From positions 1-14,030 of the forward strand of contig JACMQP010000014.1 in assembly GCA_014376915.1 (NCBI GenBank): 14,030 nt of DNA, written 5' to 3'. The notes beneath the pieces are model-generated. The model saw only the letters and a program-made list of their open reading frames with translations. It searched no databases and had not been told where the DNA came from. Position numbers and translations under genes: made by a program. Shown in pieces: positions 1 through 10,692 of the stretch. Source of the stretch: Ramlibacter sp. Lineage in GTDB: Bacteria > Pseudomonadota > Gammaproteobacteria > Burkholderiales > Burkholderiaceae. How positions within the stretch are numbered: position 1 is the first letter of the stretch; every line of letters starts with the position of its first letter.

Positions 1-2424
<2,424 letters not shown>

Positions 2425-2442
2425 GTGTTGCGATACCTTCCA

Positions 2443-3939
2443 TCACTCTTCGGCGGCTGTGGCAGTGGTGAACCAGTGCTCGCGCGCTTTCATGATCAGG
2501 GTTTTGGCCTCGTCCGCAGACTGGGCCGTGATTTCGGTCAATTCATCGACGGCCAGGTCGGCCAGGTCGTCGCGGGTGTGGACGCCGGCCTCGGCCAGCT
2601 TGGTGATCAGCTCGGGAGTCAGGCCCTCGAGATCGCGCAGGTCCTGCGACACCTCTTCGACGCTCTCTTCGCGGGCGATTTCCATCGTCAGCAGGGCATC
2701 CTTGGCGCGGGCGCGCAGTTCGTTGACGGTGTCCTCGTCGAAGCTCTCGATTTCCAGCATCTCGGAGATGGGGACGTAAGCGACTTCTTCCAGGCTGGTG
2801 AAGCCCTCGGCGAACAGGATGTCGGCGATCTCCTGATCCACGTCCAGCTTTTCCATGAACAGCGCGCGGATGGTGCCGGTCTCCTCGGCCTGCTTCTGGG
2901 CCGATTCGTTCGCGTCCATGATGTTGATCTTCCAGCCCGTCAGATCGGAGGCCAGGCGCACATTCTGGCCGCCACGGCCGATCGCGATCGCCAGATTCTC
3001 TTCATCGACGACGACGTCCATCGCATGCTTCTCCTCATCGACGACGATCGAGGAGACGTTGGCAGGCGCCAGGGCGCCGATCACGAACTGCGCCGGGTCT
3101 TCCGACCACAGCACGATGTCGACGCGCTCGCCGGCCAGCTCGTTGGTCACGGCATTGACACGGGTGCCGCGCACACCGACGCAGGTGCCGATCGGGTCGA
3201 CCCGCTTGTCGTGCGACAGGACGGCGATCTTGGCGCGGCTGCCCGGATCGCGGGCGCAGGTCTTGATCTCGAGCAGTCCCTGTTCGATCTCCGGCACTTC
3301 CTGGCGGAACAGCTCCATCATGAACTCGGGGGCCGAGCGCGACAGGATGATGGGCGCGCCGCGCAGCGTCAGGTCCACCTCCATGATCATGGCTCGGACC
3401 CGGTCGCCGTTGCGCAGGTTCTCCTTGGGGATCATCTCGCCGCGGCGCAGACGCCCTTCGACCCGGCCGGATTCGACAATGATGTCGCCCTTGTCCATGC
3501 GCTTGACGGTGCCCACGAAGATCTTGTCGCCGCGCGACATGAAGTCGTTCAGCAGCATCTCGCGCTCGGCGTCGCGGATCTTCTGCAGGATCACCTGCTT
3601 GGCGGCCATCGCGCCGATGCGGCCGATCGGCACCGAAGGAACTGCTTCCTCGATGTACTCGTCCACCTCGATGTCGGGCATCTCTTCCTTGGCCTCGAAA
3701 TGCAGGATTTCCTGGTCGGGCAGTTGCAGGCCGGCCTCGTCCGGAACGACGTGCCAGCGGCGGAAGGTCTCGTAGTCGCCGCTGTCGCGGTCGACCACCA
3801 CACGGATATCCACATCGCCTTGGTACAGCTTCTTGGTCGCTTGCGCCATGGCAGATTCGACCGCGCCAAAGACGACGTCGCGCTCGACGTTCTTCTCGCG
3901 CGAGATCGCGTCTACCAGCATCAACAATTCGCGATTCAT
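2443..3939 (-). CDS. nusA: Transcription termination/antitermination factor NusA
   Basis: NusA binds RNA polymerase and nascent RNA, promoting pausing and intrinsic termination, and taking part in rRNA antitermination. The protein is 498 aa, close to the 495 aa of E. coli NusA. Visible order: N-terminal RNAP-binding domain (1-125); S1 domain (about 137-200, starting [16 protein letters not shown]); KH1 with its GVRG loop at 255-258; KH2 with GRGG at 321-324; then two acidic helix-hairpin-helix repeats (about 360-425 and 435-490), as in gammaproteobacterial and betaproteobacterial NusA. The ATG at 3939 begins [18 protein letters not shown], a typical NusA start, and has an AGGAGA Shine-Dalgarno 8 nt upstream. 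Longer in-frame starts would run into rimP and are rejected. The gene lies 25 nt downstream of rimP and 18 nt upstream of infB. In E. coli this operon is controlled by NusA itself, which fits the terminator in the rimP leader here. Confidence 0.98.
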   Translation of the reverse strand: MNRELLMLVDAISREKNVERDVVFGAVESAMAQATKKLYQGDVDIRVVVDRDSGDYETFRRWHVVPDEAGLQLPDQEILHFEAKEEMPDIEVDEYIEEAVPSVPIGRIGAMAAKQVILQKIRDAEREMLLNDFMSRGDKIFVGTVKRMDKGDIIVESGRVEGRLRRGEMIPKENLRNGDRVRAMIMEVDLTLRGAPIILSRSAPEFMMELFRQEVPEIEQGLLEIKTCARDPGSRAKIAVLSHDKRVDPIGTCVGVRGTRVNAVTNELAGERVDIVLWSEDPAQFVIGALAPANVSSIVVDEEKHAMDVVVDEENLAIAIGRGGQNVRLASDLTGWKINIMDANESAQKQAEETGTIRALFMEKLDVDQEIADILFAEGFTSLEEVAYVPISEMLEIESFDEDTVNELRARAKDALLTMEIAREESVEEVSQDLRDLEGLTPELITKLAEAGVHTRDDLADLAVDELTEITAQSADEAKTLIMKAREHWFTTATAAEE

Positions 3940-3964
3940 GTCACGACTCTCCTGTCTCTCAAAA

Positions 3965-4558
3965 TCAGTTGGGGCCGGACGGCTCGTTCGCAACGTCCTC
4001 GCCCGCCGTGCCGCCCCTGCGGCCCTTGAAATCAACGATCGGCGCCAGCCGCGCTTCCTTCAGCTCGTCCTGCGTGAAGCCCAACACCTGCATCGGCACC
4101 GGCGCCCGCTTGCTGCTCACCCTCTGGCCCGGCTTGGGCGCCGGCGCATCGCTCCAGACGATCTGCCAGCCGCCGTTCTCCGCCCGCTCCAGCGTGCCGC
4201 GAAACTTCTTGCGGCTGGCGCTGACCTGGCCAGCGGCCGCAGCGCCCATCGGCGCCTTCAGCGTGATATCGACCGCCTGGCCGGCAAAACGCTCAAAATC
4301 CTGCTCGCTCTTCAGCGGTCGGTCCAGCCCCGGCGAGGACACCTCGAGCCGGGTGTATTCCGTTCCTTCGACTTCCAGCGCAAACTGCAGCTGGCGGGTC
4401 ACCTTTTCGCAGTCTTCGACCGTGATGAACTGTTCCTGCGCCGGATTCCAGGGCAGGTCGATCGTGATGCGCAGCAAGCCCCCGGCGGATCTTTCGATCT
4501 CCACCAGTTGGTATCCCAAACCGGTCACGGTTTGCAAGGCGATGTCCTGCAGTGCCAC
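3965..4558 (-). CDS. rimP: Ribosome maturation factor RimP
   Basis: RimP binds free 30S subunits and helps late assembly of the head domain. The product is 197 aa, somewhat longer than the roughly 150 aa of E. coli, because of an insertion of about 30 residues in the C-terminal half (Ala/Gly- and Lys/Arg-rich, after about residue 90). That enlargement is usual in Comamonadaceae as I remember them. The family signature [12 protein letters not shown] and the preceding [12 protein letters not shown] block are clear. I chose the GTG at 4558 (V-A-L-Q-D-I-A-L-Q). The in-frame ATG at 4720 would force translation through the promoter and terminator described below, and the extra residues do not look like RimP. 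A GGAG lies 13 nt before the GTG, a slightly long spacing. With a GTG start and suboptimal spacing, translation may be modest. It is the first gene of the operon; nusA follows after 25 nt. Confidence 0.95.
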   Translation of the reverse strand: MALQDIALQTVTGLGYQLVEIERSAGGLLRITIDLPWNPAQEQFITVEDCEKVTRQLQFALEVEGTEYTRLEVSSPGLDRPLKSEQDFERFAGQAVDITLKAPMGAAAAGQVSASRKKFRGTLERAENGGWQIVWSDAPAPKPGQRVSSKRAPVPMQVLGFTQDELKEARLAPIVDFKGRRGGTAGEDVANEPSGPN

Positions 4559-4585
4559 TGTTTTTCGTCTGCTCCAAAAGCGATC

Positions 4586-4625
4586 GACCAAAAAAAACGG
4601 GCGGTGATTACCCGCCCGTTTGGTC
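4586..4625 (-). terminator. Rho-independent terminator inside the rimP leader (probable attenuator)
   Basis: The arms 4595-4604 and 4612-4621 are perfect 10-bp complements (AAACGGGCGG / CCGCCCGTTT) around a 7-nt loop. In the minus-strand transcript the hairpin is followed by a run of U; the uninterrupted T tract covers 4590-4597. The other orientation gives only three T, so the terminator works toward rimP. A further GACC/GGTC pair (4622-4625 with 4586-4589) would close a longer stem with the extra U bulged out, an alternative fold competing with release. Because it lies downstream of the promoter at 4637-4665 and about 27 nt before the rimP start, it would stop operon transcripts early. Enterobacteria have a premature terminator at the same place (the rimP-leader motif); whether this one is homologous cannot be decided here. 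It would also stop readthrough from arfB, after which I see no other terminator. Confidence 0.8.
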
Positions 4626-4636
4626 GTGAAGCAAGG

Positions 4637-4665
4637 ATTGTACCGCGTAACTCCTTGTTTTGCAA
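4637..4665 (-). promoter_or_regulatory. Sigma70-type promoter of rimP-nusA-infB
   Basis: On the minus strand a TTGCAA (-35, 4660-4665, 4 of 6 consensus) is separated by exactly 17 bp from TACAAT (-10, 4637-4642, 5 of 6 consensus). Transcription would begin near 4630, giving a leader of about 70 nt before the rimP GTG at 4558. The promoter sits in the 167 bp between arfB and rimP, so the operon need not depend on readthrough from arfB. The start site is inferred, not measured. Confidence 0.75.
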
Positions 4666-4725
4666 GGTGTTGCAGGTGATTTCCGCTCGGGCCAGCGCGG
4701 GCTTTCGGCGCGTCGCCCACGCCGC

Positions 4726-5139
4726 CTATTCGGTCACTTTGCCGCGCAGCAACTTGACCTGGGAGCGCAAATTCTTGCCTTCCAGCCGGCGTCGTTTGGA
4801 GGCCTTGGTCGGCTTGGTCGGCCGGCGGATGCGGGGCGGCTCGGCCACACCGTCGACGATCTCCTGCAGCCGGCCGAACGCCTCTGCCCGGTTCATTTCC
4901 TGACTGCGCTGGGTCTGGGCCTTGATCACCAGCACTCCGTCGCGCGTGATGCGCTGGTCGTTCAGCGCCAGCAGCCGTTCCTTGTGGTCTTCGGGCAACG
5001 ATGAGTTGACGATGTCGAAGCGCAGGTGGATGGCGCTGGAGACCTTGTTGACGTTCTGCCCGCCCGCGCCCTGCGCCCGCATCGCGGTGATCTCGACCTC
5101 GGACTCGGGAATGGCAGTGGGCGCGCGAGCCGTGGACAT
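4726..5139 (-). CDS. arfB: Alternative ribosome-rescue factor B (peptidyl-tRNA hydrolase)
   Basis: ArfB (YaeJ) releases nascent chains from ribosomes stalled on non-stop mRNA. Its GGQ domain enters the peptidyl-transferase centre while a basic tail lies in the empty mRNA channel. The 137-aa product is close to E. coli ArfB (140 aa). The GGQ sits at residues 26-28 in [10 protein letters not shown], which also fits the class-I release-factor domain (RF-1 domain). The last 30 or so residues are rich in Lys and Arg ([14 protein letters not shown] and on), the expected tail, and its presence separates ArfB from a truncated release factor. The start ATG at 5139 lies 8 nt after the yejF stop. The Shine-Dalgarno AGGAAG overlaps the yejF stop codon (TGAGGAAG), so translation is probably coupled to yejF. 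Prediction is confident from motif plus tail. Confidence 0.94.
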   Translation of the reverse strand: MSTARAPTAIPESEVEITAMRAQGAGGQNVNKVSSAIHLRFDIVNSSLPEDHKERLLALNDQRITRDGVLVIKAQTQRSQEMNRAEAFGRLQEIVDGVAEPPRIRRPTKPTKASKRRRLEGKNLRSQVKLLRGKVTE

Positions 5140-5144
5140 GGTCT

Positions 5145-5150
5145 TCCTCA
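5145..5150 (-). promoter_or_regulatory. arfB Shine-Dalgarno overlapping the yejF stop codon
   Basis: The minus strand reads TGAGGAAGACC before the arfB ATG at 5139. The purine-rich AGGAAG (5144-5149) begins inside the yejF TGA (5148-5150). Terminating ribosomes therefore sit on the arfB initiation region, an arrangement that favours translational coupling. It also decides the arfB start. Confidence 0.75.
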
Positions 5151-6758
5151 GGCGGCTGCCGCCACCAGGGTGCGGGTGTACTCCTGGCGCGGTGCGTTCA
5201 TGACTTCGTGGACAGTCCCGCTCTCCAGGATCCGGCCGTCCTTCATGACCACCACGTCGTGGGCCATTGCCCGGATCACGTCGACGTCGTGCGTGATCAG
5301 CAGGTAGGCCAGGCCCTTCTCGCGCTGCAGCCGCTGCAGCAGCTGCAGCACCTGCTTCTGGATCGTCACGTCGAGCGCGCTGGTCGGCTCGTCCAGGACC
5401 AGCAGCTGCGGCTGGACGATCAGCGCCCGGGCGATCGCCAGGCGCTGGCGCTGGCCGCCAGAGAACTCGTGCGGATAGCGCGACAGCAGGCCGGGGAAGT
5501 GGGCCTCCTGAAGTCCCACGTCGGCCAGTGCGGCCGTCACCCGCTCGCGGCGCTGCGGCAGCGGCAAGGCCGGTTCGTGCACCAGCAGGCCCTCGCCGAC
5601 GATCTCTTCGACCGTCATGCGCGGCGACAGCGACGAGAACGGATCCTGGAACACCACCTGGACCAGCCGCCGGATTGCCTTGTTGCCCGCCGCATCCGGC
5701 CCCCAGCGCCGGCCGACCACGTCCAGCTCGCCAAGGTGCGGGATCAGGCCCAGCGCCGCCAGCGCGAGCGTCGATTTGCCGGAGCCCGACTCGCCCACTA
5801 CGCCCAGCGTGCGCCCGGGCTGGATGGCGAAGTCCGCGCCGTGGACGGCGACGAAGCTGCCCTTGCGAAACCAGCCACGCATGCCGGGGATGGGCACTGG
5901 ATACGTCACGCGCATCTGGCTGGCTTGCATCACCGGCGTCGCCGCCGCCCGGCCCGCCTGCTCCTGCACGTCGCGCACGGGCCGGCTATCGACCAGCTTG
6001 CGGGTGTAGGGGTGGCGCGGGTCGGCGAGCACCGCCGTGGCGCTGCCTTGCTCCACCAGGTGACCGTTTTCCATCACTGCGACCCGGTCCGCGAACTTGC
6101 GCACCAGGTTCAGGTCGTGGGTAATCATCAGCAGCGCCATGCCGGTTTGCCGCTGGAGATCCGACAGCAGGTCGAGAATCTGGCCGCGCAGCGAGACGTC
6201 CAGCGCCGTGGTGGGCTCGTCCGCCAGCAGCAACTTGGGGCGGCAGGCCAGGGCCATGGCGATCATGGCGCGCTGGCGCTGGCCGCCGGAAAGCTGATGC
6301 GCGTAGGCCTGGGCGCGCCGGGCCGGCTCGGGGATGCCAGTGGCGGCCAGCGCCTCGATCGCGGCGGCCCAGGCTTGCTGTTTGGTCAGGCCCTGCTTGA
6401 GCTGCAGGACTTCGGCGATCTGGTCGCCGATGGTGAACAGCGGGTTGAGCGCCGTCATCGGTTCCTGGAAGATCATCGCGATCTCGCGGCCGCGGATGCC
6501 CAGCAGCTGGCGCTCCGGCGCGGCGATCAGATCGACCGGGCCGGCGCTGCCTTCGACGCCCGACAGCCTCGCCGAGCCGGTGACCCGCGCGTTCGCAACC
6601 AGTCCCAGCAGCGCCAGCGCCGTCACGGTCTTGCCGGACCCGGACTCTCCCACCAGCGCCAGCTTTTCCCCCGGCGCGATCGAGAAGTCGATGCCGTGCA
6701 CCACCTCCTTGCCGCCGAAGGACACGCGCAGGTCGTTGACTTCGAGCAGGTTGCTCAT
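5148..6758 (-). CDS. yejF: Peptide-type ABC transporter, double ATP-binding protein YejF
   Basis: This is the energy-coupling subunit of a YejABEF-type importer. It has 536 aa (E. coli YejF 529) with two complete ATPase domains in one chain. First domain: Walker A GESGSGKT at 37-44, Q-loop Gln98, signature LSGGQ at 156-160, Walker B ending ADE at 179-181. Second domain: Walker A starting at Gly322 (GESGSGKS), signature FSGGQ at 432-436, Walker B Asp456-Glu457. Each half is followed by the C-terminal oligopeptide-transporter extension with [12 protein letters not shown] sequence, as in Dpp/Opp ATPases. The ATG at 6758 ([14 protein letters not shown]) overlaps the yejE stop as ATGA. An in-frame ATG farther upstream at 7037 would lie inside yejE and is rejected. 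No catalytic motif is missing. In E. coli the system takes up microcin C and peptides; the substrate here is inferred only from family. Confidence 0.95.
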   Translation of the reverse strand: MSNLLEVNDLRVSFGGKEVVHGIDFSIAPGEKLALVGESGSGKTVTALALLGLVANARVTGSARLSGVEGSAGPVDLIAAPERQLLGIRGREIAMIFQEPMTALNPLFTIGDQIAEVLQLKQGLTKQQAWAAAIEALAATGIPEPARRAQAYAHQLSGGQRQRAMIAMALACRPKLLLADEPTTALDVSLRGQILDLLSDLQRQTGMALLMITHDLNLVRKFADRVAVMENGHLVEQGSATAVLADPRHPYTRKLVDSRPVRDVQEQAGRAAATPVMQASQMRVTYPVPIPGMRGWFRKGSFVAVHGADFAIQPGRTLGVVGESGSGKSTLALAALGLIPHLGELDVVGRRWGPDAAGNKAIRRLVQVVFQDPFSSLSPRMTVEEIVGEGLLVHEPALPLPQRRERVTAALADVGLQEAHFPGLLSRYPHEFSGGQRQRLAIARALIVQPQLLVLDEPTSALDVTIQKQVLQLLQRLQREKGLAYLLITHDVDVIRAMAHDVVVMKDGRILESGTVHEVMNAPRQEYTRTLVAAAA

Positions 6759-7807
6759 GCGTCGGCCTTCCGCGGATCCAGCGCATCGCGCAGCGCATCG
6801 CCCATGAAGGTCAGCAGCAGCAGCGTGGTCACCAGGACGGCGAAGGTGGCCAGCGAAATCCACCAGGCGTCGATGTTGCCCTTGCCCTGCGAGAGCAGCT
6901 CGCCGAGCGAGGGTGTCCCCGGCGGCACGCCAAGGCCCAGGAAATCGAGCGAGGTGAGCGCCAGGATGGCGGCGCTCATGCGAAACGGCAGGAAAGTCAC
7001 GACCGGCGTCATGCTGTTCGGCAGGATGTGGCGCCACATGATGCGGCCATTGCCCACACCGAGCGCCCGAGCGGCCCGCACATAGTCCATCTGCCGGTTG
7101 CGCAGGAACTCGGCACGCACATAGTCGGCCAGTGACATCCAGCCGAACACGCTGAGCAGTACCAGCAGCAGGCCGACACTGGGGGCGAAGATCGAACTGA
7201 AGATGATCAGCAGGTACAGCTCGGGCATCGCGCCCCAGATCTCGATGAAACGCTGGAAGGCCAGATCCACCTTGCCGGCAAAGTAGCCCTGAACGGCGCC
7301 GGCCGCGATGCCCATGGCCGTGCCGACGGCCGTGAGCGCGAGCGCAAACAGCACGCTGACGCGGAAGCCGTAGACCAGCTGGGCCAGCAGGTCGCGGCCG
7401 CGCTCGTCGGTGCCCAGCAGGTTCTCGCGCGACGGCGCCGCCGGGCTGGGGGCGCTGGCAAAATAATTCAGCGTGTTGGAGCCGTACGGATTGGGCGCGT
7501 AGAGCGCCCAGTTGCCGCCGCCGGTGATCTTGTCCCGGATGTAGGGATCCAGATAGTCGGCGGGCGTCGGAAAGTCGCCGCCGAACGTGGTTTCCGGGTA
7601 GTCCTTGAGCACCGGGAAGTAGGTCTGGTCCTGGTAGCGCACGACCAGCGGGCGGTCGTTGGACAGGACCTCGGCCATCAGGCTGAGCACCACGATGCCA
7701 CTGAACAGCACGAGGCTCCAGTAGCCCAGCCGGTTGCGCTTGAAGCGCAGCCAGGCGCGGCGGCTCGGCGACAGGTGCACGGGAACGGCCTCAGTCGAAT
7801 TTGACAC
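6755..7807 (-). CDS. yejE: Peptide-type ABC transporter permease YejE
   Basis: Inner-membrane permease of the YejABEF importer, 350 aa (E. coli YejE 341). The N-terminus has the family pattern RAWLRFKRNRLGYWSLVLF with the first membrane helix at about 28-49. A long periplasmic loop follows, with FGGDFPTPADY, PNPYG and ENLLGTDERGRDLL; the last is the OppC-type conserved segment before helix 2. A bundle of further helices and the cytoplasmic EAA-like loop (YVRAARALGV, near residues 240-265) that contacts the ATPase are present. The start ATG at 7807 overlaps the yejB end by 17 nt, and no other good start was found downstream. The stop overlaps the yejF start (ATGA). Both overlaps support co-translation with its neighbours. 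Confidence 0.95.
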   Translation of the reverse strand: MSNSTEAVPVHLSPSRRAWLRFKRNRLGYWSLVLFSGIVVLSLMAEVLSNDRPLVVRYQDQTYFPVLKDYPETTFGGDFPTPADYLDPYIRDKITGGGNWALYAPNPYGSNTLNYFASAPSPAAPSRENLLGTDERGRDLLAQLVYGFRVSVLFALALTAVGTAMGIAAGAVQGYFAGKVDLAFQRFIEIWGAMPELYLLIIFSSIFAPSVGLLLVLLSVFGWMSLADYVRAEFLRNRQMDYVRAARALGVGNGRIMWRHILPNSMTPVVTFLPFRMSAAILALTSLDFLGLGVPPGTPSLGELLSQGKGNIDAWWISLATFAVLVTTLLLLTFMGDALRDALDPRKADA

Positions 7808-8807
7808 GCGGGTCGACCCAGACGTAGCAGAGGTCGCTGACCAGCTTGGTGAGCAGGCCGATCAGCGTGAACAGGTAGAGCGTCCCCAGCACCACCGGGT
7901 AGTCGCGCCGGATCACGCTTTCATAACTCAGCAAGCCCAGCCCGTCGAGCGAGAACAGCGTCTCGATCAGCAGCGAGCCGGTGAAGAAGGCGGCGACGAA
8001 GGCGGTGGGAAAGCCGGTGATGATCGGGATCAGCGCGTTGCGGAAGATGTGCTTCCACAGCACCTGGCGCTCGCCCAGGCCCTTGGCGCGGGCCGTCAGA
8101 ACGTATTGCTTGCGGATCTCCTCCAGGAACGCGTTCTTGGTCAGCATCGCCGCCACTGCAAAACTGCCCAGCACCATGGCCGTCACCGGCAGCGTGATGT
8201 GCCAGAGGTAGTCGGTGATCCGCGCGCCCCAGCTCAATTCGTCCCAATTCGACGACGTCAGCCCGCGCAGCGGAAACCACTGCAGCTGGCCGCCGAAGAT
8301 CACCAGCAGCGCCACGCCCAGGACAAAGCCTGGAATCGCATATCCGACCAGCACCAGCAGCGTGGTGATGAAATCAAAGCGCGAGCCGGCGCGCACCGCT
8401 TTTGCCACGCCCAGCGGCACCGCCACCCCGTAGCTGATGAAGAAGGTCCACAGCCCCAGGCTGATCGACACCGGCAGCTTCTCCACGATGAGGGTCCACA
8501 CGTCCTTGTTCTGGAAGAAGCTGCGGCCAAGGTCGAAGCGGGCCAGTTGGCCCATCATGGTGGTGAAGCGCTCCAGCGGCGGCTTGTCGAAGCCATACAG
8601 CGCCTTGATCTGTTCGATCTTCTTGGGGTCGACGCCCTGCCCGCCACGATAGGCGCCGGTGTCGCCGCCGGGGCCGCGCCGCCCTTCGGCGATGTACTGC
8701 TCCACCGGCCCGCCGGGAACGAACTGCGTCACGATGAAGGTCAGGACCATCACGCCGAACAGCGTGGGCAGCATCAGCAGGATGCGTTTGGCGATGTAGG
8801 CGGTCAT
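7791..8807 (-). CDS. yejB: Peptide-type ABC transporter permease YejB
   Basis: Partner permease of YejE, 338 aa (E. coli YejB 364). The start MTAYIAKRILLMLPTLFGVM gives an OppB-type first helix, followed by the periplasmic segment with FVPGGPVEQ and a Gly-rich stretch (GRRGPGGDTGAYRGGQGVD). At least five further hydrophobic helices follow. The EAA-type loop TARAKGLGERQVLWKHIF at about 237-254 couples it to YejF. The family block LDGLGLLSYESVIRRDYPVVLG is also present. The ATG at 8807 is preceded by AGGA 5 nt upstream, and the yejA stop lies 13 nt away. The gene ends 17 nt inside yejE. Because the two permeases are distinct, the transporter is expected to be the heterodimeric YejB-YejE channel. 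Confidence 0.95.
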   Translation of the reverse strand: MTAYIAKRILLMLPTLFGVMVLTFIVTQFVPGGPVEQYIAEGRRGPGGDTGAYRGGQGVDPKKIEQIKALYGFDKPPLERFTTMMGQLARFDLGRSFFQNKDVWTLIVEKLPVSISLGLWTFFISYGVAVPLGVAKAVRAGSRFDFITTLLVLVGYAIPGFVLGVALLVIFGGQLQWFPLRGLTSSNWDELSWGARITDYLWHITLPVTAMVLGSFAVAAMLTKNAFLEEIRKQYVLTARAKGLGERQVLWKHIFRNALIPIITGFPTAFVAAFFTGSLLIETLFSLDGLGLLSYESVIRRDYPVVLGTLYLFTLIGLLTKLVSDLCYVWVDPRVKFD

Positions 8808-8820
8808 GTGGATCCTGATC

Positions 8821-10653
8821 CTACTTGGAGGTCTTGGCCGGGACGCGGGCCCACCAGACCGTCATCGGCCAACTCAGATAAGGGACGCCCTCCGGCGGGT
8901 GCGGCGGCACCATGGCCGGGCGCTCGAGGGTCCAGGCGTTGTACGCGATCCGCGTCTCGCTGCTGGTCCAGGCCGGGATCATGAAGTGCGCATGGGCAAT
9001 GACGCGGTCCAGCGCGCGGCAGGCCACCAGGAATTCATTGCGGTTGTCCGCGGTCGTGATGCGGCCGATCAGGGCGTCGATTGCCGGATTCTTGACGCCG
9101 GAGAGATTCGCGGAGCTCGGCGTGTCGGCTGCCTTGCTGCCGAAGAAGTCGAAGTAGTCGGCGCCTGGGAAATGGGTGCCCGGAAAACTGATGCCGACCA
9201 TCTCGAAATTGAAGGAGTCGAGTCGCTCCTGGTAGAGGGCGTAGTCGACCGCCCGGATTTTCAGAACGATGCCGAGTTTCTCCAGCCCGCGCTGCCAGGC
9301 GGCCAGCGTGGTGGCGGCCTTGGCTTCGGTGCTGTCGAGCAATTCGATGGTGAGGGCTTCGCCCTTGTCGTTGCGCAGCACGCCGTCGCGCAGGGTCCAG
9401 CCAGCCTCCTTGAGCAGCGCCTGGGCGCGCTTCAGGTTGCCACGCAGCGAATCGGCGCCATCGGTGCGGGGCGGGATCGCCATCGTGCCGAAGGTTTCGG
9501 GCGGCAGTTGCGAGCGGAACGGCTCCATGAGCGCAACTTCCTGCGGCGACGGCAGGCCGTTGGCCTCGCAATCGGTGTTGCCGAACACGCCTTTCACCCG
9601 CTTGTAGGCACCGCGAAACAGCTGGCGGTTCATCCATTCGTAATCCATCGCCAGCTCGATCGCCATGCGCACGCGCCGGTCCTGGAACTTGGGCAGCCGT
9701 AGATTGAGGAAGTGGCTGTAGAAGCCATCCGCCGTCCGGTGGTGGAAGACCTGCTTGACCAGTTCTCCCCGTTCGATGCGGGGCCCCGTCATGCGGCGCG
9801 CCCAGTCGCCGGCCGAGTAGAAGACCATCAGGTCGAACTCGCCGGCCTTCAGCGCCTCGAGCTGGGCGGTGTTGTCCCGGTAGATCTTGACCGTGATCCG
9901 GTCGAAGTTGTTCATGCCGCGCCGCACCGGCAGGTCGCGTGCCCAGTAGTCGGGATCGCGCACGTAGGTGATGTCCTTGCCGAAACGCACAGGCCCGATC
10001 CGGTACGGCCCGCTGGCGACCGGCACGTCGGTGACGATCAGGTCGAACTGCTTGGCCTTGCCGCCTTGCGCGCCCCACTTCGCGCTGAAGACCGGCAGGC
10101 CGCCGACAACCAGCGGCAGCTGGCGGTCGCGCTTTTTGAAGCGGAAGCGAACGGTGCGCTCGTCCACCAGGTCGCATCCGGCCACGTCCGCCAGGGTGGA
10201 CGCATACCCCGGCAGCGCGTATTTGGAAACCAGGGTCTCGTAGCTGTATTTCACGTCTGCCGCCGTGACCCGATCGCCGTTGTGGAATCGCGCCTCGGGT
10301 CGTAACCGGAAAGTGGCCGACATCCCATCGGTTGCCACCTCGACGTCCTGCGCCAGCAGTCCGTAGCCGACGCCGACCTCGTCCATCGACGAGGTGAGCA
10401 GGCTTTCGAACAGGAGTTCGAGCAGGTACGACGGTGCGGCGCCTTTCAGCGTGAACGGGTTGTACTTGTCGAAAGTCGAGATTCGCGAGTTCGCCACCAG
10501 CCGCAATTCGCCACCCCGGGGCGCTTGCGGATTGACGTGGTCGAAATGACTGAAGCCGGGCGGGTACTTGAAATCGCCCCAGACCGAATATCCCGGCGCG
10601 GCCCAACCCGGGCCAGCAACGACGAAAAGCAGAAAGACCAGCCAAACCCTCAT
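8821..10653 (-). CDS. yejA: Periplasmic solute-binding protein YejA (SBP family 5)
   Basis: Substrate-capturing subunit of the YejABEF importer, 610 aa (E. coli YejA 604). Residues 1-18 form a classic Sec signal peptide ([18 protein letters not shown], likely cleaved after Ala18). The mature part begins with the family pattern [18 protein letters not shown] followed by RGGELRL and [13 protein letters not shown]. The body has the usual SBP_bac_5 features, including the [21 protein letters not shown] segment and a later region with [10 protein letters not shown] and [13 protein letters not shown]. No lipobox cysteine follows the signal peptide, so it should be soluble in the periplasm. The ATG at 10653 has only a weak purine-rich stretch upstream (GAGA), so translation may be limited. 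The first gene of the array, it begins 39 bp from the divergent fabI. An alternative call is another dipeptide/oligopeptide binding protein, but gene order and sequence favour YejA. Confidence 0.94.
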   Translation of the reverse strand: MRVWLVFLLFVVAGPGWAAPGYSVWGDFKYPPGFSHFDHVNPQAPRGGELRLVANSRISTFDKYNPFTLKGAAPSYLLELLFESLLTSSMDEVGVGYGLLAQDVEVATDGMSATFRLRPEARFHNGDRVTAADVKYSYETLVSKYALPGYASTLADVAGCDLVDERTVRFRFKKRDRQLPLVVGGLPVFSAKWGAQGGKAKQFDLIVTDVPVASGPYRIGPVRFGKDITYVRDPDYWARDLPVRRGMNNFDRITVKIYRDNTAQLEALKAGEFDLMVFYSAGDWARRMTGPRIERGELVKQVFHHRTADGFYSHFLNLRLPKFQDRRVRMAIELAMDYEWMNRQLFRGAYKRVKGVFGNTDCEANGLPSPQEVALMEPFRSQLPPETFGTMAIPPRTDGADSLRGNLKRAQALLKEAGWTLRDGVLRNDKGEALTIELLDSTEAKAATTLAAWQRGLEKLGIVLKIRAVDYALYQERLDSFNFEMVGISFPGTHFPGADYFDFFGSKAADTPSSANLSGVKNPAIDALIGRITTADNRNEFLVACRALDRVIAHAHFMIPAWTSSETRIAYNAWTLERPAMVPPHPPEGVPYLSWPMTVWWARVPAKTSK

Positions 10654-10692
10654 GCGACAATTCTCGATGACTTTTTACCGATTCGAGGGACC
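10654..10692. other. Short divergent intergenic region between yejA and fabI
   Basis: Only 39 bp separate the two divergent start codons, so at least one of the promoters must lie in the neighbouring coding region. I see a GACAAT at 10656-10661 on the plus strand (4 of 6 for a -10) that could serve fabI, but it has no convincing -35, so I do not call a promoter. The fabI Shine-Dalgarno GAGGGA is at 10685-10690, 2 nt from the ATG (4-5 nt from the GAGG core). For yejA nothing like a promoter stood out in this gap or in the first part of fabI. Confidence 0.5.

Noticed and set aside
4559..4725. A tRNA (like metY before rimP in E. coli)
   Set aside because: No cloverleaf, no T-loop sequence and no CCA end. 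The gap is fully explained by promoter, leader and terminator.
4670..4726. Possible terminator directly after arfB
   Set aside because: GC-rich inverted segments are present (around GCGC and GGGC), but the stems are short and no T run follows.
5208..7085. A plus-strand open frame of 625 codons opposite yejF
   Set aside because: Antisense shadow of a gene with two intact ATPase domains. The product is low-complexity Arg/His/Gln/Leu without recognisable motifs.
10656..10661. GACAAT as a -10 box for fabI
   Set aside because: Only 4 of 6 bases match and the -35 position holds no recognisable hexamer, so it is mentioned but not called.
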